Shown here: in pieces, positions 41,803 to 50,977 of the stretch
Layout of the letters: each line of letters opens with the position of its first letter
How positions within the stretch are numbered: position 1 is the first letter of the stretch
NCBI RefSeq assembly: GCF_004335085.1
Contig: NZ_RQRS01000003.1
Location: forward strand, 1-64,000
Reading direction: 5' to 3'
DNA from: Pedobacter nototheniae
GTDB lineage: Bacteria; Bacteroidota; Bacteroidia; Sphingobacteriales; Sphingobacteriaceae
DNA length: 64,000 nucleotides
Notes under the pieces: generated by a model
Told to the model about the DNA's origin: nothing
The model's input: the letters and a program-made list of their open reading frames with translations, nothing else
Databases searched by the model: none
Position numbers and translations under genes: made by a program

Positions 41803-42912
41803 ATGAAATTTTTAACTTTATTTCCAAAATGTGAAAATGTACATTTAATTAAGGATGTTGGGATGATTCCGTTTATTCTTCAAAAGAAATTTGGTTTTGA
41901 CTCTACAATAGCAAGCTATCAAAACGGTGTGTATCCCTACGCTGAAACTGAAGTTAAAGGCATTAAACAAAGGTATATAAAGAAATTATTTAATAATACG
42001 AAAGTTGATACTATTATCTTTTTATTAAGGAACTCAAGAAAGTACGATATTCTTCAAGTTTATCATTTTTCCATTGAAAGCCTCTTATATTTATTGGTGT
42101 TTAAGCTTTTGAGGGGATTCAGCCCTCGAGCTAAAACATATCTTAAGCTAGATGCTGATGATGATATATTGAAATTAAGACTAAAGGGCTGGCTAGGGAA
42201 ATTGGTAAGAAAATTCTTAGCAAAGATTAATCTGATAACCATTGAGACACTACTTTTATTTAAAGAAGTAAATAGAAAGAAGCTTTTTTCAGATAATTTC
42301 TATTATATCCCTAATGGTTTTTATGATAATGAAAATAGAGAGTCAGTAGATTATAGTATTAAGGAGAATCTCATTATAACTGTTGGGCGAATCGGAACGT
42401 ATCAGAAATCAAATGAAATTCTTTTGCAAGCATTTAAGGCGTTTTTCGAAACTAATAAGGATTGGAAATTAGAAATGATCGGACCAATCGAAAGTACTTT
42501 CGAAGATTATATTAAATCTTTCTTTATTGAGAATCCATTATTAATAAATAATGTTTTTTTTACTGGACCGATAAATGATAGAAAGGAGTTAGAAGACAAA
42601 TATAAAAAAGCTAAATTATTTGTTCTAACTTCAAAGTATGAAGGATTTCCATTAGTCTTTTTAGAGGCCGTACGATTTGGTTGTACTATTATTTCTAGTG
42701 ATGTTAGCCCTGCTTTTGATATTACAAATAATAGAAAGTATGGAAAGGTTTTTCCTAAAGATGATGTTGATTCGCTTTACGCAGAGTTAATTGGAATTGT
42801 AAAAGATGAGAAGTATATACAAGAGAACTCTTTACTGGTACAAGAATTTGCTTATAATCAATTCTATTGGCCAAACCTATTGAGTAAAGTAAGTGATATA
42901 TTAAGAAAATAG
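41803..42912 (+). CDS. Glycosyltransferase family 4 protein
   Basis: A 369-residue GT-B enzyme. ITVGRIGTYQKSNEILLQAF (about 195-214), the MIGPIES strand and the TSKYEGFPLVFLEAVRFGC motif (about 279-297) define the GT4 donor-binding domain with the E-x7-E pair. The N-terminal acceptor domain is divergent. Strongly AT-rich like its neighbours. Specificity unknown. Confidence 0.87.
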   Translation: MKFLTLFPKCENVHLIKDVGMIPFILQKKFGFDSTIASYQNGVYPYAETEVKGIKQRYIKKLFNNTKVDTIIFLLRNSRKYDILQVYHFSIESLLYLLVFKLLRGFSPRAKTYLKLDADDDILKLRLKGWLGKLVRKFLAKINLITIETLLLFKEVNRKKLFSDNFYYIPNGFYDNENRESVDYSIKENLIITVGRIGTYQKSNEILLQAFKAFFETNKDWKLEMIGPIESTFEDYIKSFFIENPLLINNVFFTGPINDRKELEDKYKKAKLFVLTSKYEGFPLVFLEAVRFGCTIISSDVSPAFDITNNRKYGKVFPKDDVDSLYAELIGIVKDEKYIQENSLLVQEFAYNQFYWPNLLSKVSDILRK

Positions 42913-42927
42913 TCAGATTTCTTAGAC

Positions 42928-43575
42928 ATGGTAATAATTAGAAAAATAAGAACTTTTTACAGAATGCTTCTTGAACGAAAGTGGCGTACAGGAATGAGAA
43001 AAGCTTTGATAAACAAAGATTTTTCAATATTATCTAATAATTGTTGGGGTGGTGGGATTTATGAAGACCTCGGCCTTCCATATACCTCTCCTACTGTAGG
43101 ACTTTTTTTTCATGGACCTTGTTACCTGAAATTTTTAAAAAAATTAAGGTTTTATCTGTCTTGTGAATTGAAGTTTATAGATATTTCGAAATATGACCTC
43201 GCTAATAAAAAGAGAGCAATAGGGCAATTGACATATCCTATTGCCCTGATTGATGATGTAGAGTTGCATTTTCTGCATTATCATTCCAAAGAAGAGGCAG
43301 AGGATAAATGGAACCGTAGAAAAAAGCGAATAAATTTTAATAACCTTTTTGTTGAGTTTGGCGAAATTGAGCTGGTAGATTATGATTTGATGTTGGAGTT
43401 TGATTCTCTAGAGTATAAAAACAAACTATTATTTTCTGTCGGTAAACATAAGGATTTGAAATCTTCAATATGTTTAAGAGGTAGGCAAGGAAAAGTAGAT
43501 GTTGGAGATATTTACACAAATAAGGCGGTTTGGAGAAAAGAGTTTGATGTTGTTAAATGGCTAAACGAAGGATAG
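42928..43575 (+). CDS. DUF1919 family protein
   Basis: A 215-residue protein that fits DUF1919, found in many surface-polysaccharide loci. The N-terminal KDFSILSNNCWGGGIYEDLGLPYTSPTVGLFF (residues 31-62) is diagnostic, as is the WNRRKKRINFNNLFVEF segment near 127-143. The family is sometimes annotated as an exopolysaccharide biosynthesis or acyl-transfer protein, but no activity is proven. Placed among glycosyltransferases, it probably modifies the repeat unit (inference). Confidence 0.88.
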   Translation: MVIIRKIRTFYRMLLERKWRTGMRKALINKDFSILSNNCWGGGIYEDLGLPYTSPTVGLFFHGPCYLKFLKKLRFYLSCELKFIDISKYDLANKKRAIGQLTYPIALIDDVELHFLHYHSKEEAEDKWNRRKKRINFNNLFVEFGEIELVDYDLMLEFDSLEYKNKLLFSVGKHKDLKSSICLRGRQGKVDVGDIYTNKAVWRKEFDVVKWLNEG

Positions 43576-43581
43576 ATTAAA

Positions 43582-44472
43582 ATGGTTGATGTTTCTGTTA
43601 TTTTAGTAAATTATAATACTAAGGACTTATTAAGACAATGTTTAAATTCATTATATGATAAATGCCAAAGCTTAATCATTGAGATTATTGTTAGTGATAA
43701 CGATTCTAGTGATGATTCCAATGAAATGCTGGAAAAAGAGTTTAAGGATGTTATAATAGTCAAGAACAATGCAAATCTAGGTTTTGGCAAAGCTAATAAT
43801 AAGGCTATAAATATAGCCAATGGGAAATACCTGTTTTTATTAAATACTGATACTTATTTAATCAATGATGCTATAAAAATTCTTTTTGAATTTATGGAAA
43901 GGGATGAAAATAGTGAGGTTGCATGTTGTGGCGGAGACTTATTTAAACCAAATGGTGAAAGACAGGCCTCATATGGAAATTTTCCTACAATTTTTGATGC
44001 AATATCGCAGTTAGGTTTTTATAAATTATATAAGCAATATTACAATAAGCATTTAACAGGTGGGGCTCTAAACTATGACCAGAACATAAAAGTCGTTGAT
44101 TATATTTGTGGGGCGGACATGTTTTTGAGAAGATCCATTATGGATAAAATTGGATATTTTGATGAAGACTTTTTTCTTTATTTTGAAGAGACTGAGATGT
44201 CATATAGAATTTGTACAAATGGATATAAATCTGTTTTAGTCCCGTCTGCAAAGATTGTTCATTTAGAGGGGGGAGGGCAGATAGATTCTAATGTTAATTT
44301 TTTTAAAATAAAAGAGTTCTCAAAAAGTAGAAGATTGTATTTTATGAAATCAAGAGGGTATCTAATATCAGGACTGATAAAGTTTATATTTGTTTTCCAA
44401 TCACTTTTATTGTTCACTGTTAAAAGGGATTCTGATTACCTTAAAAAAGCGAAAATTATATATAATAATTAA
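43582..44472 (+). CDS. Glycosyltransferase family 2 (rhamnosyltransferase-like)
   Basis: A 296-residue GT-A enzyme with VSVILVNYNTKDLLRQCL (residues 3-20), VSDNDSSDDSNEML, NLGFGKANNKAI, FLLNTDTYL (metal-binding DxD-type) and FDEDFFLYFEETEMSYRI (about 193-210). This is the WbbL/WcaA-type pattern often found in rhamnosyltransferases, which would suit the dTDP-rhamnose made by rfbBCDA. It ends in a short hydrophobic segment. Seven bases after the DUF1919 gene. Confidence 0.87.
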   Translation: MVDVSVILVNYNTKDLLRQCLNSLYDKCQSLIIEIIVSDNDSSDDSNEMLEKEFKDVIIVKNNANLGFGKANNKAINIANGKYLFLLNTDTYLINDAIKILFEFMERDENSEVACCGGDLFKPNGERQASYGNFPTIFDAISQLGFYKLYKQYYNKHLTGGALNYDQNIKVVDYICGADMFLRRSIMDKIGYFDEDFFLYFEETEMSYRICTNGYKSVLVPSAKIVHLEGGGQIDSNVNFFKIKEFSKSRRLYFMKSRGYLISGLIKFIFVFQSLLLFTVKRDSDYLKKAKIIYNN

Positions 44473-44490
44473 CAATAATTGATATTTAAG

Positions 44491-45048
44491 ATGAAAACTG
44501 AAATTAAATTATTTGTTGCTCATTTAAGAATTTACATCTTTAATGTTTTTCTTACTAAAATACCAGTTAATTTCATTAGAATGTTTTTTGTCCGTCTCTA
44601 TATAAGGGTGGGTAACAATACTTTCGTATCAATGAATGTACGATTATTAAACCTTCAATTAAAAAGAGATCAAATTCAGATTGGAGAAAACTGCATAATT
44701 AATCCAGGCGTTTTGCTAGATGGTAGGGAGGGAAGAATAATTATTAAAAACAATGTTGATATATCTAGAGATAGCTATATTTATACTGCTCAGCATGATC
44801 CTCATTCCGACTTTCATGAAATAAAATTTGGTGATGTAATTATTGAAGATTATGTATGGGTCGCTTCAAGGGTTATCATTTTGCCTAACGTGACTTTAGG
44901 TAGGGGTTGTGTTGTTGCATGCGGGTCTGTGGTAACAAAAGATACGTTAGCTAATACAATAGTTGGAGGAATTCCTGCAAAAAAGATTGGCGAAAGAAAA
45001 TCCAAACTGCTTTACACAATTAATTACTCACCATATTTTTACACTTAG
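44491..45048 (+). CDS. Hexapeptide-repeat acyltransferase
   Basis: ATG 44491 is chosen over TTG 44479. The 185-residue protein has left-handed beta-helix repeats from about residue 48, including IQIGENCIINPGVLLDGREGRIII and the acetyltransferase end pattern IEDYVWVASRVIILPNVTLGRGCVVACGSVVTKD. The catalytic-type His is in AQHDPHS. WcaF/NodL-type O-acetyltransferases have this layout. It probably acetylates a sugar of the repeat unit using acetyl-CoA. Confidence 0.87.
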   Translation: MKTEIKLFVAHLRIYIFNVFLTKIPVNFIRMFFVRLYIRVGNNTFVSMNVRLLNLQLKRDQIQIGENCIINPGVLLDGREGRIIIKNNVDISRDSYIYTAQHDPHSDFHEIKFGDVIIEDYVWVASRVIILPNVTLGRGCVVACGSVVTKDTLANTIVGGIPAKKIGERKSKLLYTINYSPYFYT

Positions 45049-45079
45049 TTGTATTAAAAATATTTTATATTAAAAACTT

Positions 45080-46297
45080 ATGATTTTCATCGTAGATAGA
45101 TTTGTTGAAGGGTACTTACATGTTTTAGCAAATGTTAATACTATAAAAATCTTAAATATTATCTTTCCAGGCAAGCCCAAAACTTTTATTGCTGAGAAAT
45201 CCCATTTAATCTTAGTACAGGAGCATTTTAATTCGGATAAACAAGTTGATTTGATTTTTGATCCTTATAAAAGCTTTAGTGCTAATAGATCTAAGCTGGT
45301 GCAGTTATTGAGAATATTAGTCCGAACATGGAAAGATATTTTGTTTTTTAAGAAGCTTTTTCGATTGGTTTCTAAAGAACCACATTCCTTTATCTTTATT
45401 ACTCATGTGTACCCATTATCTCTAATTTTTGTTAAGTTTTTAAAGAAACTTTATCCCGAAGTTAAAGTTATCTTAACAATGCATGGTGAGGTTGAATATT
45501 TATATTATGGGAAAACGAATTATGAAAAACTAATTGGAAAAATATATGATCTTGTATTTCAAATTAGTGCAATAAACTTCTATTACCTTTTTTTAACAAA
45601 GGTTTCAAAGCGGATTCTTGTTGAAAGTAAAAAACTCAATGATTTCGAGATATTAACTATCATTCTGCCAACATTAGCTAATTTTAAAATACAAACTAAA
45701 ACTAATATAAAAAAGAGTGGTAAGGTGAAAATTGGTCATATTGGAAGTGCAGGAAGGAGAAAGAATGTCGAATTATTATACGAGATCGCTAATGTTTTTA
45801 AAATAGAAATAGAGGCGAATAAAGTTGATTTCGTGGTAATAGGCCCCATAGAAGAAAATCTTAAACCTTATTTAAATAATTTAGTTACAAATTTTGTTGG
45901 TGATAAGATCAATGTGCATTTGGAACGTGATATTTTTAATATTGAAACTGAAAAGATTGATTATTCAATTTTTTTCTATGGTGAATTTGATTTTGTTTTA
46001 AGAAGCAGTGCTGCATTTTTCGATGCAATTCATTTTGAAAAGCCAATAATTGCGTTTAAAAATCCATTCTTCACTGATGTTTTTAAAGAGGCTGGTGAAA
46101 TAGGTTACCTCTGTGATAATTTGGAGGAAATGAAAAATGTATTAAATGCAATTATTGAAAATGATGTAGTTGTTCAGGATAATTATCAAAAATTTTTGAT
46201 AAATATTTCTAAGTATAAAAAGACAATAGAATTGGGCACTATTGCCAAAAATTTGAACGATGAGTTAAGGAACTTGGACTTTGATTTATATAAATAA
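45080..46297 (+). CDS. Probable GT-B glycosyltransferase
   Basis: A 405-residue protein. VKIGHIGSAGRRKNVELLYEIA (about 216-237) resembles the start of a GT4-type donor domain, followed by VVIGPIEENLKPYL. Near the C-terminus, SAAFFDAIHFEKPIIAFKNPFF (about 313-334) sits where the nucleotide-sugar-binding E-x7-E would be, with one Glu replaced by Asp or His in the usual alignment. Family assignment is therefore less certain than for its neighbours. Confidence 0.65.
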   Translation: MIFIVDRFVEGYLHVLANVNTIKILNIIFPGKPKTFIAEKSHLILVQEHFNSDKQVDLIFDPYKSFSANRSKLVQLLRILVRTWKDILFFKKLFRLVSKEPHSFIFITHVYPLSLIFVKFLKKLYPEVKVILTMHGEVEYLYYGKTNYEKLIGKIYDLVFQISAINFYYLFLTKVSKRILVESKKLNDFEILTIILPTLANFKIQTKTNIKKSGKVKIGHIGSAGRRKNVELLYEIANVFKIEIEANKVDFVVIGPIEENLKPYLNNLVTNFVGDKINVHLERDIFNIETEKIDYSIFFYGEFDFVLRSSAAFFDAIHFEKPIIAFKNPFFTDVFKEAGEIGYLCDNLEEMKNVLNAIIENDVVVQDNYQKFLINISKYKKTIELGTIAKNLNDELRNLDFDLYK

Positions 46298-46306
46298 GTA
46301 TTCTGG

Positions 46307-47380
46307 ATGTTTTTTTTGGTTTTTATTTTATGTGTGTGTTTATCTTATTTGACATTATTTCAGTCAGATCGGAATACTAAAATAATTACCTTTTTTATCG
46401 TTTTTATTGTCTTGTCCATTTTTGCGGGTACAAGAACAATGATTGTTGGCCGGGATTATGAAGAATATTATAGGCTTTTTAGTTTTTTTCCCACTTTTAA
46501 GAGCATAGAAGGAGAAGCTTTTGTATTATACGAGCCAACTATTCTTCTCTTACCTCAATTATCTAAATTTTTATTTGGATCAGATGTTTATTTAAATGCA
46601 ACCTTTTTATTATTTTCCATTCTAGGGGTAGGTACTAAATTATATTCGATACAAAAATCGAAATTCTTTTTTTTAAGTACAATTATTTATTGTAGTTATC
46701 TCTTCTATAGTCAGGAAATGATTACAATACGAGCAGGAGTAGCTTGTGGTTTATTCTTGTTGGCAATTGATGATTTGGAAAATAAGAATGATAAAAGATT
46801 TTTTTTGAAAATTGGTATTGCATATTTATTTCATTACTCTAGCTTCATATTTATTTTTGTTTGGATAATTGAACGATTTAATATACGATATAAGCTTTTA
46901 TATATTGGAATTGGATTTTCATTAATTATTGCATTGCTAAAAATCAATATCTTAACTTTGCTTAAACTGGATGCTGTCTTTCCAAAAGTAAAAATATATT
47001 TAGCTTTATTAGAGAGTGAGTCAGATGTCCCAGTAAATATATTGAATTTTAGGATTTTGTTCAGTTTGTTGTTCTTGGCGTTGTTTGTTTATAAGATTGA
47101 ATTGGTGAAAAATCTAAGGATGTTTCCTCTTCTCTTCAAAGTGCATCTACTTTCAATTATTTTGTTTTTTACTTTAAGCCCCACAGCGATGGTTTTTTCT
47201 TTGCGTATCTTTGATATGCTCTCAGTTGGGCAAATACTACTATATCCTTTTGTTATTTATCTATTTAAGGAAAAGGTGATTGGGTATTTAATAATTCTTA
47301 TTTTTTGTATTATTAATTTTTATTATATTTTTTTCATTTCAGGGTGGTTTGTTAATGGGTATGAAAGCTGGTTATTTTAA
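46307..47380 (+). CDS. EpsG/Wzy-type polysaccharide polymerase
   Basis: A 357-residue membrane protein with about ten helices. The first periplasmic loop has FAGTRTMIVGRDYEEYYRLF (about 40-59) and the later loop IRAGVACGLFLLAI (about 146-159), both characteristic of the EpsG family. Ten helices and a conserved loop with Arg and Asp fit the role of Wzy: joining repeat units on undecaprenyl diphosphate in the periplasm. The only polymerase candidate in the locus. Confidence 0.87.
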   Translation: MFFLVFILCVCLSYLTLFQSDRNTKIITFFIVFIVLSIFAGTRTMIVGRDYEEYYRLFSFFPTFKSIEGEAFVLYEPTILLLPQLSKFLFGSDVYLNATFLLFSILGVGTKLYSIQKSKFFFLSTIIYCSYLFYSQEMITIRAGVACGLFLLAIDDLENKNDKRFFLKIGIAYLFHYSSFIFIFVWIIERFNIRYKLLYIGIGFSLIIALLKINILTLLKLDAVFPKVKIYLALLESESDVPVNILNFRILFSLLFLALFVYKIELVKNLRMFPLLFKVHLLSIILFFTLSPTAMVFSLRIFDMLSVGQILLYPFVIYLFKEKVIGYLIILIFCIINFYYIFFISGWFVNGYESWLF

Positions 47381-47383
47381 AAG

Positions 47384-48220
47384 ATGAAAAAGGAAATTTT
47401 ATTTGGTATTGTTACTTATAAGGAAAAATTTTATGAATGTAATTCGTTCTTGTCCTTAATTGAATCATTTGAATCGGTTGAGGACGCTGAGCTAACGATC
47501 CTTGTTATTGATAATACGGATGTAGTGAATTGGAGCATTGATCAAAATTTTGTTAGAAAGAACATCAAAATTGTATATATTCATTTTCCAACAAACCCCG
47601 GGATCTCTTTTGCTTATAATAAAATAAATGCTTATGCAGACCAAAATGGTTTCAAATGGGTTATATATTTAGATCAGGATACGGTTCTACCATTAAAGTC
47701 ATATTTAGCATACTTGAACGAGTCTAATGCTACCTCTGATCCTATAAAATTACCAAAGGTATGGGCAAATGATAAATTATTGTCCCCTTGTTGGTACATG
47801 TTTCATAGATCGTTTTGGATTAAAGAAATAACTGAAAAGAATCTATCAGCAAAAAGGATATCCTGCATCAATAGTGGAATTATGATAAATGTGAATTTTT
47901 TTATTGAAGCTGGAGGTTACAATGAACGGTTACGGATTGATTTATGTGATCATGAGTTTATTTCTAGAGCAAAAAAACGAATTCAAAACTTTTATATTTT
48001 AGATATCGATTTAGTTCAAGACTTTTCTGCTCATACAAATAATTTACAACAGGATTTGTCAAGATATAAACATTTTGTACGAGATATAAGGGCTTATTCA
48101 GTCAATAGATCAAAATTGACTATTTTCTTTTCATTAGATTTGGCGCATTGTTTAAAATTGACTTATAAGCATAGATCTTTCGAGTTTATTAAACAAAGAT
48201 TTTTTATTAAAATATCGTGA
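47384..48220 (+). CDS. Glycosyltransferase family 2 protein
   Basis: A 278-residue GT-A enzyme with FGIVTYKEKF, NPGISFAYNKINAYA (about 69-83), YLDQDTVLP (DxD-type, about 94-102) and the CINSGIMINVNFFIEAGGYNERLRIDLCDHEF block (about 161-192). Four bases after the polymerase stop; the next ATG overlaps its TGA by one base. Specificity unknown. Confidence 0.85.
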   Translation: MKKEILFGIVTYKEKFYECNSFLSLIESFESVEDAELTILVIDNTDVVNWSIDQNFVRKNIKIVYIHFPTNPGISFAYNKINAYADQNGFKWVIYLDQDTVLPLKSYLAYLNESNATSDPIKLPKVWANDKLLSPCWYMFHRSFWIKEITEKNLSAKRISCINSGIMINVNFFIEAGGYNERLRIDLCDHEFISRAKKRIQNFYILDIDLVQDFSAHTNNLQQDLSRYKHFVRDIRAYSVNRSKLTIFFSLDLAHCLKLTYKHRSFEFIKQRFFIKIS

Positions 48221-48978
48221 TGATTTCAGTTTGTATAACAACTTATAATGGCGAGGGCTTTATTATTAAACAACTAGATTCAATACTGATGCAGTTAGAA
48301 CAAAAGGATGAAATTATTATTTCTGATGACGGTTCAACGGATAATACAATTAGGCTTATCAAGTCTCTTGAGGATTCTAGGATTAAAATCTTAAATCATG
48401 TTCCTAAGCCTGAAAAGAGGTATAAATTCAATCTAACAACTAGAAATATTGAAAATGCAATTCTCAAAGCAGAGGGTGATATTATAATCTTAGCTGATCA
48501 AGACGATGTGTGGAATCAAAATAGAATAAGTGTGGTTAAAGAGCTATTACTGGTACATGACTTAGTCGTAAATGATTGTGAGATTATGGATGAAAGAGGG
48601 GGAGTAATTGCTCCATCTTATTTTGTAAAAATAAAACCTACAGATAGCTTATTTAAAAATCTGATAAGTGGGAGATATTTAGGGTGTTGCATGGCATTTA
48701 AAAGAGATTGTCTAAAATATGCTTTGCCTTTTCCTAAACTGCCTGTCCCTCATGATATCTGGATTGGTATGGTTGCAAAAATTTTTAATAACGTATATTT
48801 TACTAGTGAAAAGTTAGTGAAATACAGAAGACATGGTGCTAACCTTTCTGCATCTTCAGAATTAAGTGAAAATAGCTTGCTTTTTAAAATAGAGTATCGC
48901 TTGATGTTATTATTCTCACTTGTTAAACGATATTTAGCTATTAAATTTAAATTGAATGAAAGTCCTACAAACCGTTAA
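48220..48978 (+). CDS. Glycosyltransferase family 2 protein
   Basis: ATG 48220 (TGATG overlap with the preceding stop) is preferred over GTG 48217. The 252-residue enzyme has ISVCITTYNGEGFIIKQLDSIL (residues 2-23), ISDDGSTDNT, and LADQDDVWNQNRI with the metal-binding DQDD (about 92-104). The CCMAFKRD segment near 160 and the PHDIWIG segment complete the RfbG/alpha-rhamnosyl-type GT2 pattern. It overlaps the following gene by 23 bases. Confidence 0.88.
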   Translation: MISVCITTYNGEGFIIKQLDSILMQLEQKDEIIISDDGSTDNTIRLIKSLEDSRIKILNHVPKPEKRYKFNLTTRNIENAILKAEGDIIILADQDDVWNQNRISVVKELLLVHDLVVNDCEIMDERGGVIAPSYFVKIKPTDSLFKNLISGRYLGCCMAFKRDCLKYALPFPKLPVPHDIWIGMVAKIFNNVYFTSEKLVKYRRHGANLSASSELSENSLLFKIEYRLMLLFSLVKRYLAIKFKLNESPTNR

Positions 48979-50074
48979 ATTCTATGAACCTTCTAAGGGG
49001 GGGATGGAATCAGTGGTAAAAAATATAGTGGAAGGGGTTATATCTTTGTCAGATAACCATCTTTTTACAGTTTATGCAAATAGCCACTTCTCAAATATTA
49101 AAAGGGAGTATCTTGATATTAAACAACTAAAATCGATTAAGGAAAGAACACCTTTTTTACTAAGGAGTCAGCCATTGAGTATTAGATATTCCCAATTGAG
49201 AAAATTGCTTACTGAAACGGATATTCTACACCACCATTATCCTTTTCCTAATATGGAGTTGGCTCTTTTAAGGAATTTGGATATTTTGAAAAACAAAAAA
49301 TTGATCATCACGTGGCATGCAAATATTAAGAATTCAAGATGGAGTTGGATTGGTAAATATTATAATCCAATTATTAGAAAGCTTTTGGATTTAGCAGATT
49401 GTATAATCGTAACATCACCTCAATTATTAAGCTCTTCGGATATATTGCAGGATTATGTTGAAAAGGTGAAGGTAATTCCCCTAAGCTATAACGCAAATAT
49501 TATCAAAGGAGCAGGTCGTGCCAGGAAATTCCCAGAAAATAGACCATTTAGATTGTTATTTGTCGGCAAATTACGGTCTTATAAAGGACTTGGTTTTTTA
49601 ATTAATGCCATTAAAGATGTAAATGTAAATTTAAAAATTATTGGTGATGGAGAGGAGGAACAGAATTTGAAAATTCTAGTAAAGGAACTTGGAATTGAAA
49701 AACGAGTAGCGTTTTTGAAAGGCCTAAATAATGATGAACTGGCGTTAAATTACCAAGAGTCAGATCTTTTCATTTTACCATCAATAAATGAGGCAGAGGC
49801 TTTTGGAGTAGTTCAACTGGAAGGTATGTCAAATGGGTTACCGGTTATTAATACTAATCTCGACTCAGGAGTGCCATTTGTTTCGTTGCAAGGGATTACA
49901 GGGCTTACTGTTGAACCTAAAAGCATTGGGGAGTTAAAGAGTGCGATTCTGGAAATTATAAACAATAAAGTCCTTTATGAGGAGTTCTCTCAAAACTGCA
50001 TTCAGAGAGCAAAAGAATTTACAACTGAAAAAATGGCTTCATCATATCTTAATTTATATAATTCATTACAATGA
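48956..50074 (+). CDS. Glycosyltransferase family 4 protein
   Basis: A 372-residue GT-B enzyme. The N-terminus FYEPSKGGMESVVKNIVEG (residues 9-27) and the HHHYPFPNMELALL segment are as in WbaZ/mannosyl-type GT4 proteins. The C-terminal domain has LLFVGKLRSYKGLGFLINAI (about 200-219), IIGDGEEEQNLKIL, and the PSINEAEAFGVVQLEGMSNGLPVI motif with E-x7-E (about 278-301). Overlaps the next gene by four bases. Confidence 0.89.
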   Translation: MKVLQTVKFYEPSKGGMESVVKNIVEGVISLSDNHLFTVYANSHFSNIKREYLDIKQLKSIKERTPFLLRSQPLSIRYSQLRKLLTETDILHHHYPFPNMELALLRNLDILKNKKLIITWHANIKNSRWSWIGKYYNPIIRKLLDLADCIIVTSPQLLSSSDILQDYVEKVKVIPLSYNANIIKGAGRARKFPENRPFRLLFVGKLRSYKGLGFLINAIKDVNVNLKIIGDGEEEQNLKILVKELGIEKRVAFLKGLNNDELALNYQESDLFILPSINEAEAFGVVQLEGMSNGLPVINTNLDSGVPFVSLQGITGLTVEPKSIGELKSAILEIINNKVLYEEFSQNCIQRAKEFTTEKMASSYLNLYNSLQ

Positions 50075-50973
50075 TTACTTTAATTACTGGTGGAACAGGC
50101 TTTGTAGGGGGGAATTTCAGATCTTTTTTAGAAGACTTTGCTATTGATTTTAGACTAGCTAATAGAGATAGTTTAAGCAATATAAATACTCTTGATGTTA
50201 ATGGTATCGATGCCATTGTTCATTTGGCCGGAAAAGCACATGATTTAAAAGCTGTGAGTAATGGGGAAGAATACTATCAGGTTAATTATGAAAATACTAA
50301 AAAACTATATGATGCTTTTCTATCGTCTAATGCAGAAAAATTTGTATTTATAAGTTCTGTTAAGGCTGTTGCCGATGTAGTAGAAAAAGTATTAACCGAA
50401 GAAACTAATCCAAATCCTCAAACGCATTATGGTAAGTCAAAGTTAATGGCGGAAGAATATATTCAAAATCAACCATTACCTGTTGGTAAATCATATTATA
50501 TACTTCGACCTTGCATGATTCATGGGCCTGGAAATAAAGGGAATTTAAATCTATTATATAAGTTTGTAAGGAAAGGAATTCCCTATCCATTAGGGGCATT
50601 TAAAAATAAAAGATCTTTTTTAAGCGTGGATAATTTGTGTTTTATAATAAAAGAATTGTTATTGAATAATGTAGAGTCTGGAGTTTATAATGTGGCAGAT
50701 GATGAAGCCTTGTCTACAAATGAAGTTGTACGTATTTTATCAGAGTCGATAGATAAACCTGCTAAAATTTGGGCAATTCCTGATGGGTTTTTAAGAACTT
50801 TAGCTAAAGTAGGCGATATTTTAAAGTTGCCATTAAATACTGAACGCTTAAATAAATTGACTGAAAATTATGTGGTTAGTAATAAAAAAATAAAAACGGT
50901 TCTAGATATATCACTTCCTTTAAGTGCTAAAGATGGTTTGATTATTACAGCAAAATCATTTACAAAAGACTGA
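50071..50973 (+). CDS. NAD-dependent sugar epimerase/reductase (WbpV-like)
   Basis: A 300-residue extended SDR. The Rossmann motif TGGTGFVGG is at residues 6-14, AGKAH at about 53-57, the catalytic Ser in FISSVKA, and YGKSK (Tyr-x-x-x-Lys, about 119-123). The C-terminal substrate domain with SVDNLCFIIKEL fits WbpV-type proteins, which reduce the 4-keto sugar made by WbpM to UDP-D-QuiNAc or a related sugar. The same three-gene order, WbpV-(ManC)-WbpL-WbpM, is recognisable here. A 4-epimerase role is the main alternative. Confidence 0.8.
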   Translation: MITLITGGTGFVGGNFRSFLEDFAIDFRLANRDSLSNINTLDVNGIDAIVHLAGKAHDLKAVSNGEEYYQVNYENTKKLYDAFLSSNAEKFVFISSVKAVADVVEKVLTEETNPNPQTHYGKSKLMAEEYIQNQPLPVGKSYYILRPCMIHGPGNKGNLNLLYKFVRKGIPYPLGAFKNKRSFLSVDNLCFIIKELLLNNVESGVYNVADDEALSTNEVVRILSESIDKPAKIWAIPDGFLRTLAKVGDILKLPLNTERLNKLTENYVVSNKKIKTVLDISLPLSAKDGLIITAKSFTKD

Positions 50974-50977
50974 AATT

